The notes under the pieces were generated by a model. The model saw only the letters and a program-made list of their open reading frames with translations, made no database searches and was not told the origin of the DNA. From Akebia trifoliata (taxonomy: Eukaryota > Streptophyta > Magnoliopsida > Ranunculales > Lardizabalaceae): a stretch of DNA of 64,000 nt. Shown one piece after another: positions 1 through 10,229 of this stretch. The position numbers and the translations under genes were made by a program. The stretch is from NCBI GenBank assembly GCA_017979445.1, contig CM030711.1, positions 12,731,092 through 12,795,091 of the forward strand. Reading direction: 5' to 3'. Each line of letters opens with the position of its first letter. The first letter of the stretch is position 1.

Positions 1-300
1 ATTATAGGGAGGACATAGATTTCATCTATTGTAGTAATGGCCATCCTAAGATGATGTTATTCAGGGAGGGGTTATCAGCAACGATGAACCTCATTAGCAC
101 GGTGGTAGGCCCAACCATGACGGGAGTGTGATCTCTTCCTTCAATCATGTCGTTTCTCTACTAAACCGACCAAAGTATTTGTTAGGTTCTCCAAAATTAC
201 TTTTTTTAGCCCTATTATTTCCAAAGGCTCGGAGAAAATGATATTGATAGAGCTACCGTTATTGACCAATACCATCTTTATTGTGTGGTTTCCCATTTTG
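1..300 (-). pseudogene. gypsy aspartic protease (retropepsin) remnant
   Basis: Minus-strand translation around 285-120 reads VLVNNGSSINIIFSEPL, matching the plant gypsy retropepsin active-site block whose usual form is V(D/N)NGSSADILF. The catalytic Asp of DNGSS is Asn here. A conserved downstream segment follows: a GPTT-like stretch, then NNIILG near the window edge, reached only through frame changes. The protein would process the Gag-Pol polyprotein. This copy is non-functional. Confidence 0.7.
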
Positions 301-639
301 ATAGATAGTACAAGGACATCATTATGGGGACACTATATCCCTATTAAGTAAGAATCTGAAAATCTAATCTAGTTTGAGGGTTGTGATCCTGAAGATTCAA
401 CTATTGGTCTAGCTCAATGGTTTATCTAGAAGATTTTTTTCAAGAACTCAGTCTTCTTCAGTTGGCTCTGTGCCCCCAATTTTATCGGATCCCTCCACTA
501 GCTCTATCAATCCACTGTGAATTATCGTGATGGTATTCTCAACTACTTTAACATCCTCTTCATACTACTCTAGCTGTATGTAATGCCCTTAGCCTTGAGG
601 CTCTTGTTCTATTTTCCTTGGTTGTTGTTCTTAGATATT

Positions 640-1612
640 CTGCCCTTCACCTTGGTCGACAAAAATTCCGAACTTCTACAGAGGGCTTCTGTGTACCCAT
701 AGTCCTTATGGAACATGTAGTATTTACTTTGATCTCAACTTTACTTATCTCCAGTCATAGGTTTCAGTCATTTTAGAAATAACGCATTCTTGATGATTTT
801 GAGGATTTTTTTATCGAAGTGTTGAGAGGTATAAGCTTGGAGAAAGCATCGATAGGTGGTAGTACTCCTCTATCTATTGGCAGTGTTTTTTGTCTTCACT
901 TAATGACTCTCTTTTCTAAGAAGATGGATTTGTGATTCTTTGATTCATGCTTTGATTATATTATTGAACTTGTTGGGGGACTTGAAGTTGTTTGGAGTTA
1001 GTGTATATTGATGTAGGTATTAATAGTGTGACCTGGATGGTAGGAGCCTTTGGATTGCTCCTATGTACATCATCCAATCGGGAATATTTTCTGCTTTTAT
1101 CAAGAGTTCATCCATATCTTTGGGTTTTCTCTTTATCAATGATTCGAATAGTTTGGAAGTTTACAGTAATCCTCTATTGAAAGCCACCATTGTAGTTTTC
1201 TCATCTCAGTTCTTGATCTGCACCATCTCCAACTGGAACCTCTTCATGTACTCCCCTTAGTGACTTGTTTGCTTTCTTCTTAATGTCAAACAAAGTATCC
1301 AAATCTTGGTATTGATTTATACTTTTAGCAAACTATGCAAGGAAACTTCTACAAAAGTTGTAGAAAGATAACATCGATTGTGACTACCTAAACTAGGTCA
1401 GAACTGCTCCTTTGAGGCTTGCTGAAAAGGCTCGGCATAGTAAGGTTGCGTTCCATTTTTGTAGTATCATCATCTGCTAGTAATGGTAGCGGTGGTCCAT
1501 CCGGTCGGTGGAATCAACATAAAAATTAAACTTTGGCATGTTGAAATTACTTGGTATAACTGCTCGTGTAATTGCCTTGGTAAAAGGAGTATCTTGGAAG
1601 TTTAACATGACA
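640..1612 (-). pseudogene. gypsy gag remnant
   Basis: Minus-strand fragments carry the plant retrotransposon Gag signature in order: PFTKAI near 1590, NMPKFNFY near 1535, LCRAFSASLKGAVLT near 1410, a long helical piece with LDTLFDIKKKANKSLR near 1290, YMKRFQLEMVQIKN near 1240, then MVAFNRGLL and MDELLIKAENI near 1100. Further on, near 735-650, a KYYMFHKDYGYTEALC stretch resembles the C-x-F-H-x3-G-H-x-T-x-x-C nucleocapsid-like motif. Stops interrupt it throughout. The family match is firm; the exact start and end are not. Confidence 0.72.
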
Positions 1613-2210
1613 TAAAAGGCTGAGAGATTATCATTTTGTTTTTGCTAGATGTTAATAGCATGTCAAAATCCTCTTTTGTTTTTTAAGGAGTTCAGCAACC
1701 TCTTCCCTTTTGATAGCATTTTTTACCACACGACCAAACTGGTGATCTTGGTTTCGAGTCCACTCAAGTTCTATCTCTTACTTCCCTTATTGTGGTAGGT
1801 TCTTTTTCATACAGAATTCCTTGGGGTTGGGGGTAGTATACCACCTATGGCATCGCTTGTGTTGATACTTCTTCCATATGGCTTACTAAGGGGATGAGTC
1901 ATCTTGTCTCTAAGATTGTTGCCCGTGCTCGATTCTGTGTCGTTGTTGTCTGCATTCTCGAAAGTAGATGTATTGTCTGTTGTTCTTGTGGTTGATCATT
2001 TGCTTGAGCCTCTAGATGTATCCCGAGATAGGCATTTTCGCGTAGCCGACCAATCATTCAATCTCCTTACTTTGGCAAGCTATGTGTAGCTCCCTGAGTT
2101 TAGCATAAAGATTGGGGAGTGGAAGTGCTTCGATGTAGGCTGGCTATTCGACAATATCCACTGGTGTGTGATCCATGGGCATAGGGATGTCTACAATATG
2201 TACGAAAGGA

Positions 2211-2231
2211 TTTTCCACAGATGACACCAAA
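2211..2231 (-). other. Primer-binding-site region of the minus-strand gypsy element
   Basis: Read on the minus strand this is TTTTGGTGTCATCTGTGGAA, close to the TTTGGCGCCGTCTGTGGGAA that follows the 5' LTR in Tat-lineage elements. It sits between the LTR-like block and the gag remnant, as expected for the start of minus-strand DNA synthesis. Confidence 0.6.
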
Positions 2232-2232
2232 A

Positions 2233-3178
2233 GTATAAATGTTTTTTTTGAGCTTCCACTCCTTAGGATAAGAGTTATTTGCTTATTTGAGAGCCTAGTC
2301 TTGATTTGGTAATCTTTGTCTTATATTGATTGAGCTTCATATGACTTTGACTCTCTTAGCAGTTCAAAGTAGAAAGAAGAAGGATGTGGCCCTGTTGTGG
2401 TGATTGTCAAAGGTCTTTCGACGATTAAGTTAGTAATATGAATGATCAAAAAGGAAGAATGTCGAGAAATTTGGTAGAAAGATGATGAATAGTATATTTG
2501 TAGAGAAAGATATCTTCTCTAGTAAGTAAAAATGATTTTCTAAACTCCCTCTCAGTTTTTGAGAAGGGTTTCTATAGTTCAGATTCTGTGACAGTTGTTA
2601 CCACATAGTTAGTCCAGGTGTGATGTCAAATAAAGGATGAGCTGGACGGAGGCTGCTGACTCTACCTTCGATTACTGTACTCTATCTTTAATAAATATTA
2701 ATACTCAAGTTTGATTAATAGCGTCTCAACGCATTAATTATTAAGTTGATTTGATTTCACTGTTTGAGTGTGAGAAAGTTAGAGAATGTCATTTTTATTG
2801 CTGTTTTGATAAGTACTTGTAAATATCGCCTTAAGTGGGAGGACTTGGTCCATGAGAAAGCTTTGATGATCATAAATTCTTTTTCTTATTTTGCCTGAGG
2901 TCTTTTTATATGAGTTAATGAATTTTTCGATTTGAAGTATTCTTTTGACTGATGGGATTCGCTGACCTTCGAACCTTGATTCTACTTGGACTTGGGTGGT
3001 TTGGCTTCAAAGCGAACTATATCATCCTTTGAGTTTGATAATTTTCTTGGTTGATGTCACCCTACCTTACTCATAACGGTCCTCTGATCCCATTATTGTT
3101 CAGTATTTTACACCAAACCTACTAAATTCGAAGAGACACATGTCTTTATCTCAAAACGTGACAAAAATGGGCTTCACA
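2233..3178 (-). repeat. 5' LTR of the Tat-like gypsy element
   Basis: Non-coding block between the primer site and the MITE array. Its distal end read on the minus strand begins TGTGAAGCCCATTTTTGTCA, a plausible LTR start (an alternative TGTCACG start lies about 15 bp inside). The partner LTR is outside the window, so identity between LTRs cannot be measured. Confidence 0.5.
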
Positions 3179-3207
3179 ATCTCTACTCCAAAGTATGTAT
3201 ATATATA

Positions 3208-3602
3208 GGGACATTTCAACAACCCACATTAGGAAAACCGTTTTGGGAGCCAAAATTTATCTTTTCTAGGGTTAAAAGTTTCAGATTGAGCTAATTTTTT
3301 TATGAGGATGATCTCTATGGTGAGGTGATCATCCACACAATGAATCAAACCAATATGAAACTTTTAATCCTTTCAAAAGTGGTTTACAAAGCTAAAGAGT
3401 TGTGGATCATTATTTTTTATCGTTAGTTTGTAAACCACTTTTGATGGGGTTAGAAGTTTTAGAATTTGCTGATTCTTTATGAGAATAATCTCCTCAATAT
3501 AGAGATCATCCTAAAAAAAAATCAGTCCAATTCAAAAAATTTAACCCATATAAAACAAATTTTGACGTCCAACATGGTTTGAGGGCCACTGAATAGTACC
3601 TC
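3208..3602 (+). mobile_element. MITE unit A (most diverged)
   Basis: Starts GGGACATTTCAACAACCC after (TA)n and ends before the TA run at 3603. It shares the GATGATCTC palindrome and the TTTGTAAACCACTTTTGATGGGG centre with the other units but carries many substitutions, so it looks like the oldest insertion. Confidence 0.7.
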
Positions 3603-3626
3603 ATATATATATATATATATATATAT

Positions 3627-3993
3627 GGGTCCCTATCCGTGGCCAACATTTTGGCAAACACTTTTTCAAAACATGGGTTAGAGGTCTTGGAATGGGCTGA
3701 TTTTTGGTGACGATGATCTCTACGGTGAGGAGATCATCCTCACCAAAAATCAGCTCATTCCAAAACTTCTAGCCCCATTTTACAAGTTGAAAAATCGTGA
3801 ACCGTCCATTTTTTGTAAACCATTTTTGATGAGGTTAGAAGTTTTGGAATGGGCTGATTTTTGGTGATGATGATCTCCTCACCATAGAGATCATCCTCAC
3901 CAAAAATCAGCCCATTTCAAGACCTCTAACCCATGTTTTGAAAAATGTGTTTGCCAAAATGTTTGCCAAACTGTTGGCCATTGAACGCTACTC
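3627..3993 (+). mobile_element. MITE unit B (subfamily 1)
   Basis: Starts GGGTCCCTATCCGTGGCCAA; the other end read in reverse is GAGTAGCGTTCAATGGCC. Centre orientation is plus. It is the same subfamily as unit F, which lies in the opposite orientation. Confidence 0.8.
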
Positions 3994-4011
3994 TATATAT
4001 ATATATATATA

Positions 4012-4389
4012 GGGTCCCGTTCAGCAACAAACATTTTGACAAACATTTTGGCAAAACATTTTTCAAAACATGGGTTAGAGGTTTTGGAATGGGCTGATTT
4101 TTGGTGAGGATGATCTCTACGGTGAGGAGATCATCCTCACCAAAAATTAGCCCATTCCAAAACTTCTAGCCCCAGTTTACAAGTTGAAAAATCGTGGACC
4201 GTTCATTTTTTATAAACCATTTTTGATGGGGTTAGAAGTTTTTGAATGGGCTGATTTTTGGTGATGATGATCTCCTCACCGTAGAGATCATCCTCACCAA
4301 AAATCAGCCCATTCCAAAACCTCTAACCCATGTTTTGAAAAATGTTTTGCCAAAATGTTTGTCAAAATGTTTGTTGCTGAACATTTCCC
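4012..4389 (+). mobile_element. MITE unit C (subfamily 2)
   Basis: Starts GGGTCCCGTTCAGCAACAAA and ends with the complement of GGGAAATGTTCAGCAACAAA. Nearly identical to unit D. Confidence 0.82.
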
Positions 4390-4410
4390 ATATATATATA
4401 TATATATATA

Positions 4411-4776
4411 GGGTCCCGTTCAGCAACAAACATTTTGACAAAACATTTTTTAAAACATTGGTTAGAGGTTTTGGAATGAGTTGATTTTTGGTGAGGATGA
4501 TCTCTACGGTGAGAAGATCATCCTCACCAAAAATCAGCCCATTCCAAAACTTTTAGCCCCAGTTTACAAGTTGAAAAATCGTGGACCGTCCATTTTTTGT
4601 AAACCATTTTTGATGGGGTTAGAAGTTTTGGAATGGACTCATTTTTGGTGATGATGATCTCCTCACCGTAGAGATCATCCTCACAAAAACTCAGCCCATT
4701 CCAAAACCTCTAACCCATGTTTTGAAAAATGTTTTGCCAAAATGTTTGTCAAAATGTTTGTTGCTGAACATTTCCC
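4411..4776 (+). mobile_element. MITE unit D (subfamily 2)
   Basis: Same ends, centre and orientation as unit C. It is slightly shorter because the first arm lacks one AACATTTTGGC repeat. Confidence 0.82.
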
Positions 4777-4789
4777 ATATATATATATA

Positions 4790-5170
4790 GGGAAATGTTC
4801 AGCACCCTAAGTTTTACCACACACTTTAACAAACGTTTTTTGTCCTACATGGGTTAGAAGTTTTGGAATGAGTTGATTTTTGGTGAGGATGATCTCTATG
4901 ATTAGAAGATCATCCTCCCCAAAAATCAGCCCATTCCGAAATGTTTAGCCCCATGTTTACACGTTGAAAAATCGTGGACCGTCCATTTTTTGTAAATCAA
5001 TTTTGATGGGGTTAGAAGTTTTGGAATGAGCTGATTTTTGGTGAGGATGATCTCCTCACCATAGAGATCATCCTCACCAAAAATCAGCTCATTCCGAAAC
5101 TTCTAACCCATGTAAGACAAAACGCGTTTGTTAAAGTGTGTGGTAAAACTAAGGGTGGCGAACGGGACCC
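4790..5170 (+). mobile_element. MITE unit E (subfamily 3)
   Basis: Starts GGGAAATGTTCAGCACCCTA and ends GGTGGCGAACGGGACCC. It matches unit G almost base for base. Confidence 0.82.
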
Positions 5171-5180
5171 ATATATATAT

Positions 5181-5559
5181 GGGTAGCGATCAATGGCCAA
5201 CAGTTTGGCAAACATTTTGGCAAACACATTTTTCAAAACATGGGTTAGAGGTCTTGGAATGGGCTGATTTTTGGTGAGGATGATCTCTATGGTGAGGAGA
5301 TCATCATCACCAAAAATCAGCCCATTCCAAAACTTCTAACCTCATCAAAAATGGTTTACAAAAAATGGACGGTTCACGATTTTTCAACTTGTAAAATGGG
5401 GCTAGAAGTTTTGGAATGAGCTGATTTTTGGTGAGGATGATCTCCTCACCGTAGAGATCATCCTCACCAAAAATCAGCCCATTCCAAGACCTCTAACCCA
5501 TGTTTTGAAAAAGTGTTTGCCAAAATGTTTGCCAAACTGTTGGCCACGGATAGGGACCC
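5181..5559 (-). mobile_element. MITE unit F (subfamily 1, inverted)
   Basis: Starts GGGTAGCGATCAATGGCC and ends with the complement of GGGTCCCTATCCGTGGCC. The asymmetric centre reads AATGGACGGTTCACGATTTT, so the unit is reversed relative to B. Confidence 0.82.
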
Positions 5560-5574
5560 TATATATATATATAT

Positions 5575-5953
5575 GGGAAATGTTCAGCACCCTAAGTTTT
5601 ACCACACACTTTAACAAACGTTTTTTGTCCTACATGGATTAGAAGTTTTGGAATGAGCTGATTTTTGGTGAGGATGATCTCTATGATTAGAAGATCATCC
5701 TCCCCAAAAATCAGCTCATTCCGAAATGTTTAGCCCCATGTTTACACGTTGAAAAATCGTGGACCGTCCATTTTTTGTAAATCAATTTTGATGGGGTTAG
5801 AAGTTTTGGAATGAGCTGATTTTTGGTGAGGATGATCTCCTCACCATAGAGATCATCCTCACCAAAAATCAGCTCATTCCGAAACTTCTAACCCATGTAA
5901 GACAAAACGCGTTTGTTAAAGTGTGGTAAAACTAAGGGTGGCGAACGGGACCC
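5575..5953 (+). mobile_element. MITE unit G (subfamily 3)
   Basis: Near-identical to unit E, with a 2-bp shorter GTGTG run near the right end. Followed by (TA)n at 5954. Confidence 0.82.
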
Positions 5954-6004
5954 TATATATATATATATGAGTCGTGATGGAATAACATTAAAATTGACAT
6001 CAAT

Positions 6005-6115
6005 TCCCACATTGCTGATGTGGAGGTGCACACATAACTATAGATGTTTTTCACTTGTATCTTGATGAAAAGCAGCTATGGTTTCATACATACATCCATA
6101 TCAGCAATGTTGGGA
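6005..6115. repeat. Short foldback with about 20-bp arms
   Basis: TCCCACATTGCTGATGTGGA at 6005-6024 pairs, with two differences, with TCCATATCAGCAATGTTGGGA at 6095-6115. It lies between two (TA)n runs and could be another small MITE in TA-rich DNA. No coding sequence is seen. Confidence 0.5.
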
Positions 6116-6117
6116 TC

Positions 6118-6118
6118 A

Positions 6119-6182
<64 letters not shown>
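6118..6182. repeat. Poly-A run followed by (TA)n microsatellite
   Basis: About 19 A residues followed by about 45 bp of uninterrupted TA repeat. This is a low-complexity tract. Confidence 0.95.
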
Positions 6183-6185
<3 letters not shown>

Positions 6186-6992
6186 CATAGATTTAGGCTA
6201 GAAAGGAATTCGAAGGTGACAACTTAGCTAATTTTGTAAAGGAATGCGAAATGTTGATCCACGACCTATATTCAAATATTGTTGAATCCACCCAAAACAA
6301 AAAAAACAAAAAACGAAAAAAGCAACAAAGGAATTCTCAATAATGAAATTTCTTGATTCGCTTCTTTGGTGAGTTTCATGCGCGTGTTACAGACCACAAA
6401 TGTTGTGGCTATAGTACTGGATCCGTCACTTCCATGAGAAACGAAGGCTTTTTACCTATCACAAATTGTTGCGTCAAGTTGGAATGCATGATAGTGATTT
6501 GTCAATTGTCTGTCGGTCAAGTGCCAGCTACTTGCATCTCCAGTTCAAATTCCAATATGTTGGACACGTCTCTTTGGAGGACTAAGTTGACCCACATTCT
6601 TCCTTCGGTTCTTATTATGATTTATTTATTTTTTAAATATAAATTAATTTGAATTTTAGATATAGATAAGTTAATGTTAATTTTATTGAGAAAACTGACT
6701 TGTAGAGGTAAATAATCAATTACCCATTCATGATCTCTATTTTTCTTTAAAGGAAGTAAAGTTATTTATTTTGAATCAACCTGACTTTATTGGATTTATA
6801 AATCAATTAATTGATTCATCAAGTTAATTTTATTCAACATTAAGGTGTATTGAATTAAGATCATGAGGTACATTTTATTTGTGATATAATGATATAATGC
6901 ATTGACAAATTCATTAATTTGATTCTGAAATATTCTAAGTAATATGATTAAATTTAATTTTAGAAAAAAGAATTTTTTATTTTATTTTAAAA

Positions 6993-7066
<74 letters not shown>

Positions 7067-7480
7067 AAGTTTTAAAACCACAAACAAAGCTACTTTCTCT
7101 AACAAAATTTAAATTTTATACAAAGGCTAATTTTATTCAAAATTCCAAACACAAATATAATGAAAAAAAAAAAAAACCGTTTTTACCCATTTCCTTGGAG
7201 ATCCTTGAGTTAGAAGTGTCAAATTGTCGTTATGATTTTGACTCAAAATCCCAGTTTGTGGCTCTCCATCAGACAAAGAGTTGGGATAAAAGAGTAATCT
7301 AACGGATTTTGAATAAAATAGATATTTAGAAAAATATACAGCAATCCTACTAATCATGTGTAAATGTATAGAAAAAATTTATCTATTTTTCCATTCTATC
7401 TCCAAAGTCTCAATTTAAGTCAGAAAAGTCCCAAACTTTATGGGGGCGTTGAATTAAAAGACCGGTCAAAAATCTCGACT
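6183..7480. other. Intergenic, AT-rich, no supported gene
   Basis: Upstream region of the calcium-sensor gene. It holds a long (TA)n microsatellite at about 6996-7063 and poly-A/T runs. An open frame at 6353-6652 has no recognisable motif and is treated as chance. Confidence 0.6.
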
Positions 7481-7483
7481 TCA

Positions 7484-7579
7484 TGACGTCATTCCTCACG
7501 TCTCAGCAACTCTAATTAATAGAAAGCTTGTCTCGCAAGAATCACGAAGTCTTCCCTCCTCCTCTCTTATATATACCTA
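7484..7579 (+). promoter_or_regulatory. Promoter of the CP1-like gene: bZIP site and TATA box
   Basis: A perfect palindromic TGACGTCA (7484-7491), the core bound by plant TGA/bZIP factors, is followed by CACGTC (7497-7502). A TATA box (TATATATA, about 7568-7575) lies about 95 bp before the start codon, which places transcription start near 7600. Spacing and motifs fit a stress-responsive plant promoter; factor binding is inferred. Confidence 0.55.
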
Positions 7580-7670
7580 TAAAATGAACTCTCAACAACA
7601 AATATAGAAGTAGAACTCTAAACCTTTCACTTAGATTTCAAACACAAACGGAATCTTACCCACAATTACA

Positions 7671-8150
7671 ATGTGTCCTTCCGGCAGAACCTCACGTACT
7701 GAGCTGGACGTAATGTCAGATTTCCGGCAGGCGTTCAATGTCATCGACACCGATAAAGACGGTAAGATTAGCCACGATGATCTTCGATTATTTTACTCTG
7801 CCAATTCTGGACCCAAGATCGAAAGCGACGAAGACATCCGCTCGATGATATCGATTGCTGATTCGAACAAAGATGGGTTCATCGAATTGGATGAGTTCGA
7901 GCGAGTTTTGGGTTGTGAGAGAAGGTCTCCTGTAAATGGGGTGATGGAGGATGTGTTTAAGGTGATGGACAAAGATGGAGATGGAAAGGTTGGGTTTCAT
8001 GATTTGAGGAGTTATATGAAATGGGCTGGATTTTCTGCGAGTGATGAAGATATCAGGTCCATGATTCAATTGGGCGGTGGAGATGAAAAGGAGGGGGTCT
8101 CTTATGAGGGTCTGCTCAAGATATTGGCCGTAGATTCTTCTGTGGAATAG
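7671..8150 (+). CDS. CP1-like EF-hand calcium-binding protein (calmodulin-like)
   Basis: A 159-residue intronless protein. EF-hand loop 1 is D26-D37 (DTDKDGKISHDD), loop 2 is D64-E75 (DSNKDGFIELDE) and loop 3 is D100-D111 (DKDGDGKVGFHD). The fourth hand near 135-146 has lost its acidic ligands (GGGDEKEGVSYE) and probably does not bind calcium. Loops 1 and 3 end in Asp rather than the usual Glu, suggesting altered affinity. The MCPSGR start and the length of about 160 residues match plant calcium-binding protein CP1. It is a cytosolic calcium sensor acting through an unknown target. The start is the first ATG after a TATA box and a leader of about 70 bases. It is the clearest intact host gene in the window. 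Confidence 0.93.
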   Translation: MCPSGRTSRTELDVMSDFRQAFNVIDTDKDGKISHDDLRLFYSANSGPKIESDEDIRSMISIADSNKDGFIELDEFERVLGCERRSPVNGVMEDVFKVMDKDGDGKVGFHDLRSYMKWAGFSASDEDIRSMIQLGGGDEKEGVSYEGLLKILAVDSSVE

Positions 8151-8204
8151 TGATCGATTTGATTGGCGCTTTTGGTGGTCACGTGTTGTGGATTGCCCTT
8201 GGAG

Positions 8205-8984
8205 GGTGGGATTCTTTTTTTTTTTTTTTTTTTTTGGTGGGGCTCCCAAACTCACGTGGTTTGATTTTGTGTATTTGGAATAATTTTCATGAATGAGGCT
8301 AGAAATATATGATTCTGTCAACCACTTTCAATTATATTTTATGTTTCTCGATAAATTTGTTATTTCACTTTGATTTTAAGTTAACTTAATTTTTAGTATT
8401 TTTTTATTTTCAAACAATTGAAGAACTTAGGGGTATCAATGGTAGCAATTTAACCCAAATTGGAACTGAAAATCCTGATTTTGGATTCCTTTTTATTAGA
8501 GCCTATTAAAATTAGATCTCTTGTAATCGAACAAATTGAGAATTGGAATCAATAGAAATCGAGAATCGAAACCATTTTGAATCGGGTTTGAGTATGGGAT
8601 TTTTGAAGTTTTTATTTTGGAAGGGATCATATGTGGTTTGGCTGTGTGATTGGAAGAGTTCTCATGAACAAATTGACATTTGGAATCAATAAAAATCAAT
8701 AGAAAACGATAATTGGAACTATTTGGAATCGTGCCGAGTATGGGATTTTTGAACTTTTTTTCTAGAGGGGTTTGGCTTTGTGTGATTGGAAGAGTTCTCA
8801 TGATTCATAAATACCGAAGGTAGAAATATATCATTCTCCTGACCTAGTTTCAATTTTTATTTTCTTTCCTCGATAAATTTGTTAATTTCTTTTAGATTTT
8901 AAGTTATATTTAGTTATAGATTTTTTTTTTTTTTTTCAAACAATTGGAAAACTTAGGGGTAGGAATTTTAATGGGATAGCTATT
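8205..8984. repeat. Tandem repeat units derived from the CP1 3' flank (units 1 and 2, left part)
   Basis: The sequence after the stop codon (GGTGGGGCTCCC, GTTTGATTTTGTGT, TCATGAATGA, then TTTCTCGATAAATTTGTTA and ACAATTGAAGAACTTAGGGG) recurs from about 8802. A partial copy at 8533-8665 is repeated at 8667-8801 (both end GGAAGAGTTCTCATGA). The second unit is interrupted at 8984 by the copia element and resumes at 43064. No gene is present. Confidence 0.7.
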
Positions 8985-10199
8985 TGTAGACAGATTTGTT
9001 CACATTCATGATTTTTATGTAAATTGATTTTCCTGTATAATTCTTCATTTTAATCAATCACTGTATAAGATCACTTTAAGTAGTGCTTAGCTTGAAGATA
9101 GATCGTCTAAGTAAAATTCTATTGAAGATCAAGTTCAAAGGAGGTGTCAAGAAGAGTAGAGGACACATTCAAGATCAAGAAGAATGAAGGACAAGACCAA
9201 GTTCAACACATGTCAAAAATGAACTAAAGAAAATAAAGGTTAGTGTGTAAGTGTCCTTAGTCGGTCGACCAACCCATGTGCGGTCGATCGGACCAGAAAA
9301 TAAGTTTGTTCATTTTCTTCTCTTTCAGGCGATCGAACTCGAAACTCATGAACTTCATTTTTTTTCTCTCTCGGGCGACCCAACATATTAGGTCGATCAA
9401 ACCCGAAACTTGAGAATCTCTTTATTTGATCATTCGAACGACTGAGACTATTCGGTTGACCGAACCCAAAAGTCTCAAAGTTCTTAAGTTTGGTTGCTCG
9501 ATCGACCAAATGCTAAGAAATAGTCTTGCGACTTCTTTTAATTCTTTTTCAAACGACTATTTTTTTAAGATAGATATGGTCTTTTGGTTTCTTCAAACTT
9601 GTTGACTCCTTCAGAGTTTATCCTAATTTTTTAGGCTTTTTCATTCAAATCTTATTCCTTTTTTTTCTTCTATAAATAGGAGAGACCTGTTAGAGTTTTT
9701 TATCAAGTAAAAGAAAAGTAAAATATATTTAGATTTGAGAGAAAACTTCTAAGCATTTCATATCTTCTTTCTTCTTCTCTGATCCATCTCTTAGTAAAAT
9801 TCTGAGTTAGAGAAAGAGAGAAAATTACTCTGTTTGTTATTCTTCACCAAGATTTATTGTTGTGAATTCTTAGAACGGCTTGGGTGAAAGTTCCTAGCAT
9901 AGTATTGTGGTGATGTGCTCACTTTTCTATGTAAGTGATTATAATCTGAAAGCATTGAATAAAAAGATATTAGCTCAAGATTTTGAGTTTTTCGAAAGTG
10001 TAGTAAAGACCAAGATCATCGAATTACTATATATTTGGGTCTCTTTTGTGATTTGAATTTCTTTGAACCCTCCTATTGTATGTTGTTTTTGCAAATCTGA
10101 TTGTCTAATTTTATTATTGCGTAATTAAAAATTTTAAATAGACTTGATTTGGCAGAATACCTATTCACCCCCCTCTAGATGTTCTTCATAGTAATTTCA
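8985..10199 (+). repeat. 5' LTR of the copia element
   Basis: Runs from TGTAGACAGA to TAATTTCA. It contains a TATA box (TATAAATA, 9671-9678) followed by AGGAGAGACC and a plausible leader. Bases 9255-9515 hold repeated short motifs on a GGTCGACC/GGTCGATC core followed by AACCCGAAA-like spacers. An antisense open frame across these repeats (9240-9509) is judged spurious. Confidence 0.88.
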
Positions 10200-10201
10200 A
10201 T

Positions 10202-10213
10202 TGGTATCACAAC
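10202..10213 (+). other. Primer-binding site of the copia element
   Basis: TGGTATCACAAC lies 2 bp after the LTR end and resembles TGGTATCAGAGC, the site complementary to the 3' end of initiator tRNA-Met used by most copia elements, with a few substitutions. Confidence 0.75.
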
Positions 10214-10229
10214 TAGTTTACACTTTCTT

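Larger units (their letters stand above)
1..3178 (-). mobile_element. Ty3/gypsy (Tat-like) LTR retrotransposon, decayed, cut by window start
   Basis: On the minus strand the order is LTR (about 3178-2233), primer-binding site, gag-like reading (about 1612-640) and retropepsin (about 300-1), which is the Ty3/gypsy order. The reading is broken by many stops and frameshifts, so the copy is dead. The primer-site region resembles the TGGCGCC-type site of Tat-lineage elements. RT and integrase would lie to the left of the window. The outer LTR end near 3163-3178 is approximate and no target duplication can be checked. Confidence 0.75.
3208..5953. mobile_element. Array of seven palindromic MITEs in (TA)n microsatellite
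   Basis: Seven units of about 365-400 bp lie head to tail, separated only by 10-24 bp of pure (TA)n. Every unit begins GGG and nearly every one ends CCC. Each unit is a long inverted repeat whose arms each contain a further inverted repeat built on ATGATCTC-TACGGTGAG-GAGATCATCCTCACC. A shared asymmetric centre (TTGAAAAATCGTGGACCGTC) gives each unit an orientation. Target preference for TA repeats is the behaviour described for the rice Micron MITE family. No transposase is encoded. Confidence 0.85.

Noticed and set aside
4242..4484. 80-codon open frame across MITE units C and D
   Set aside because: It is a translation of palindrome plus (TA)n sequence (IYIYIY) with no independent evidence of coding.
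3208..5953. CRISPR-like or satellite array, because of regular repeats with short spacers
   Set aside because: Units are about 380-bp inverted repeats in both orientations separated by pure TA, in plant DNA with introns and plant transposons; this is a MITE cluster.
6353..6652. 99-codon open frame upstream of the CP1-like gene
   Set aside because: No recognised motif, no promoter or splice context, and an AT-rich hydrophobic end.
7788..8321. 177-codon minus-strand open frame
   Set aside because: Antisense shadow of the EF-hand gene, running through a poly-T tract (poly-Lys).
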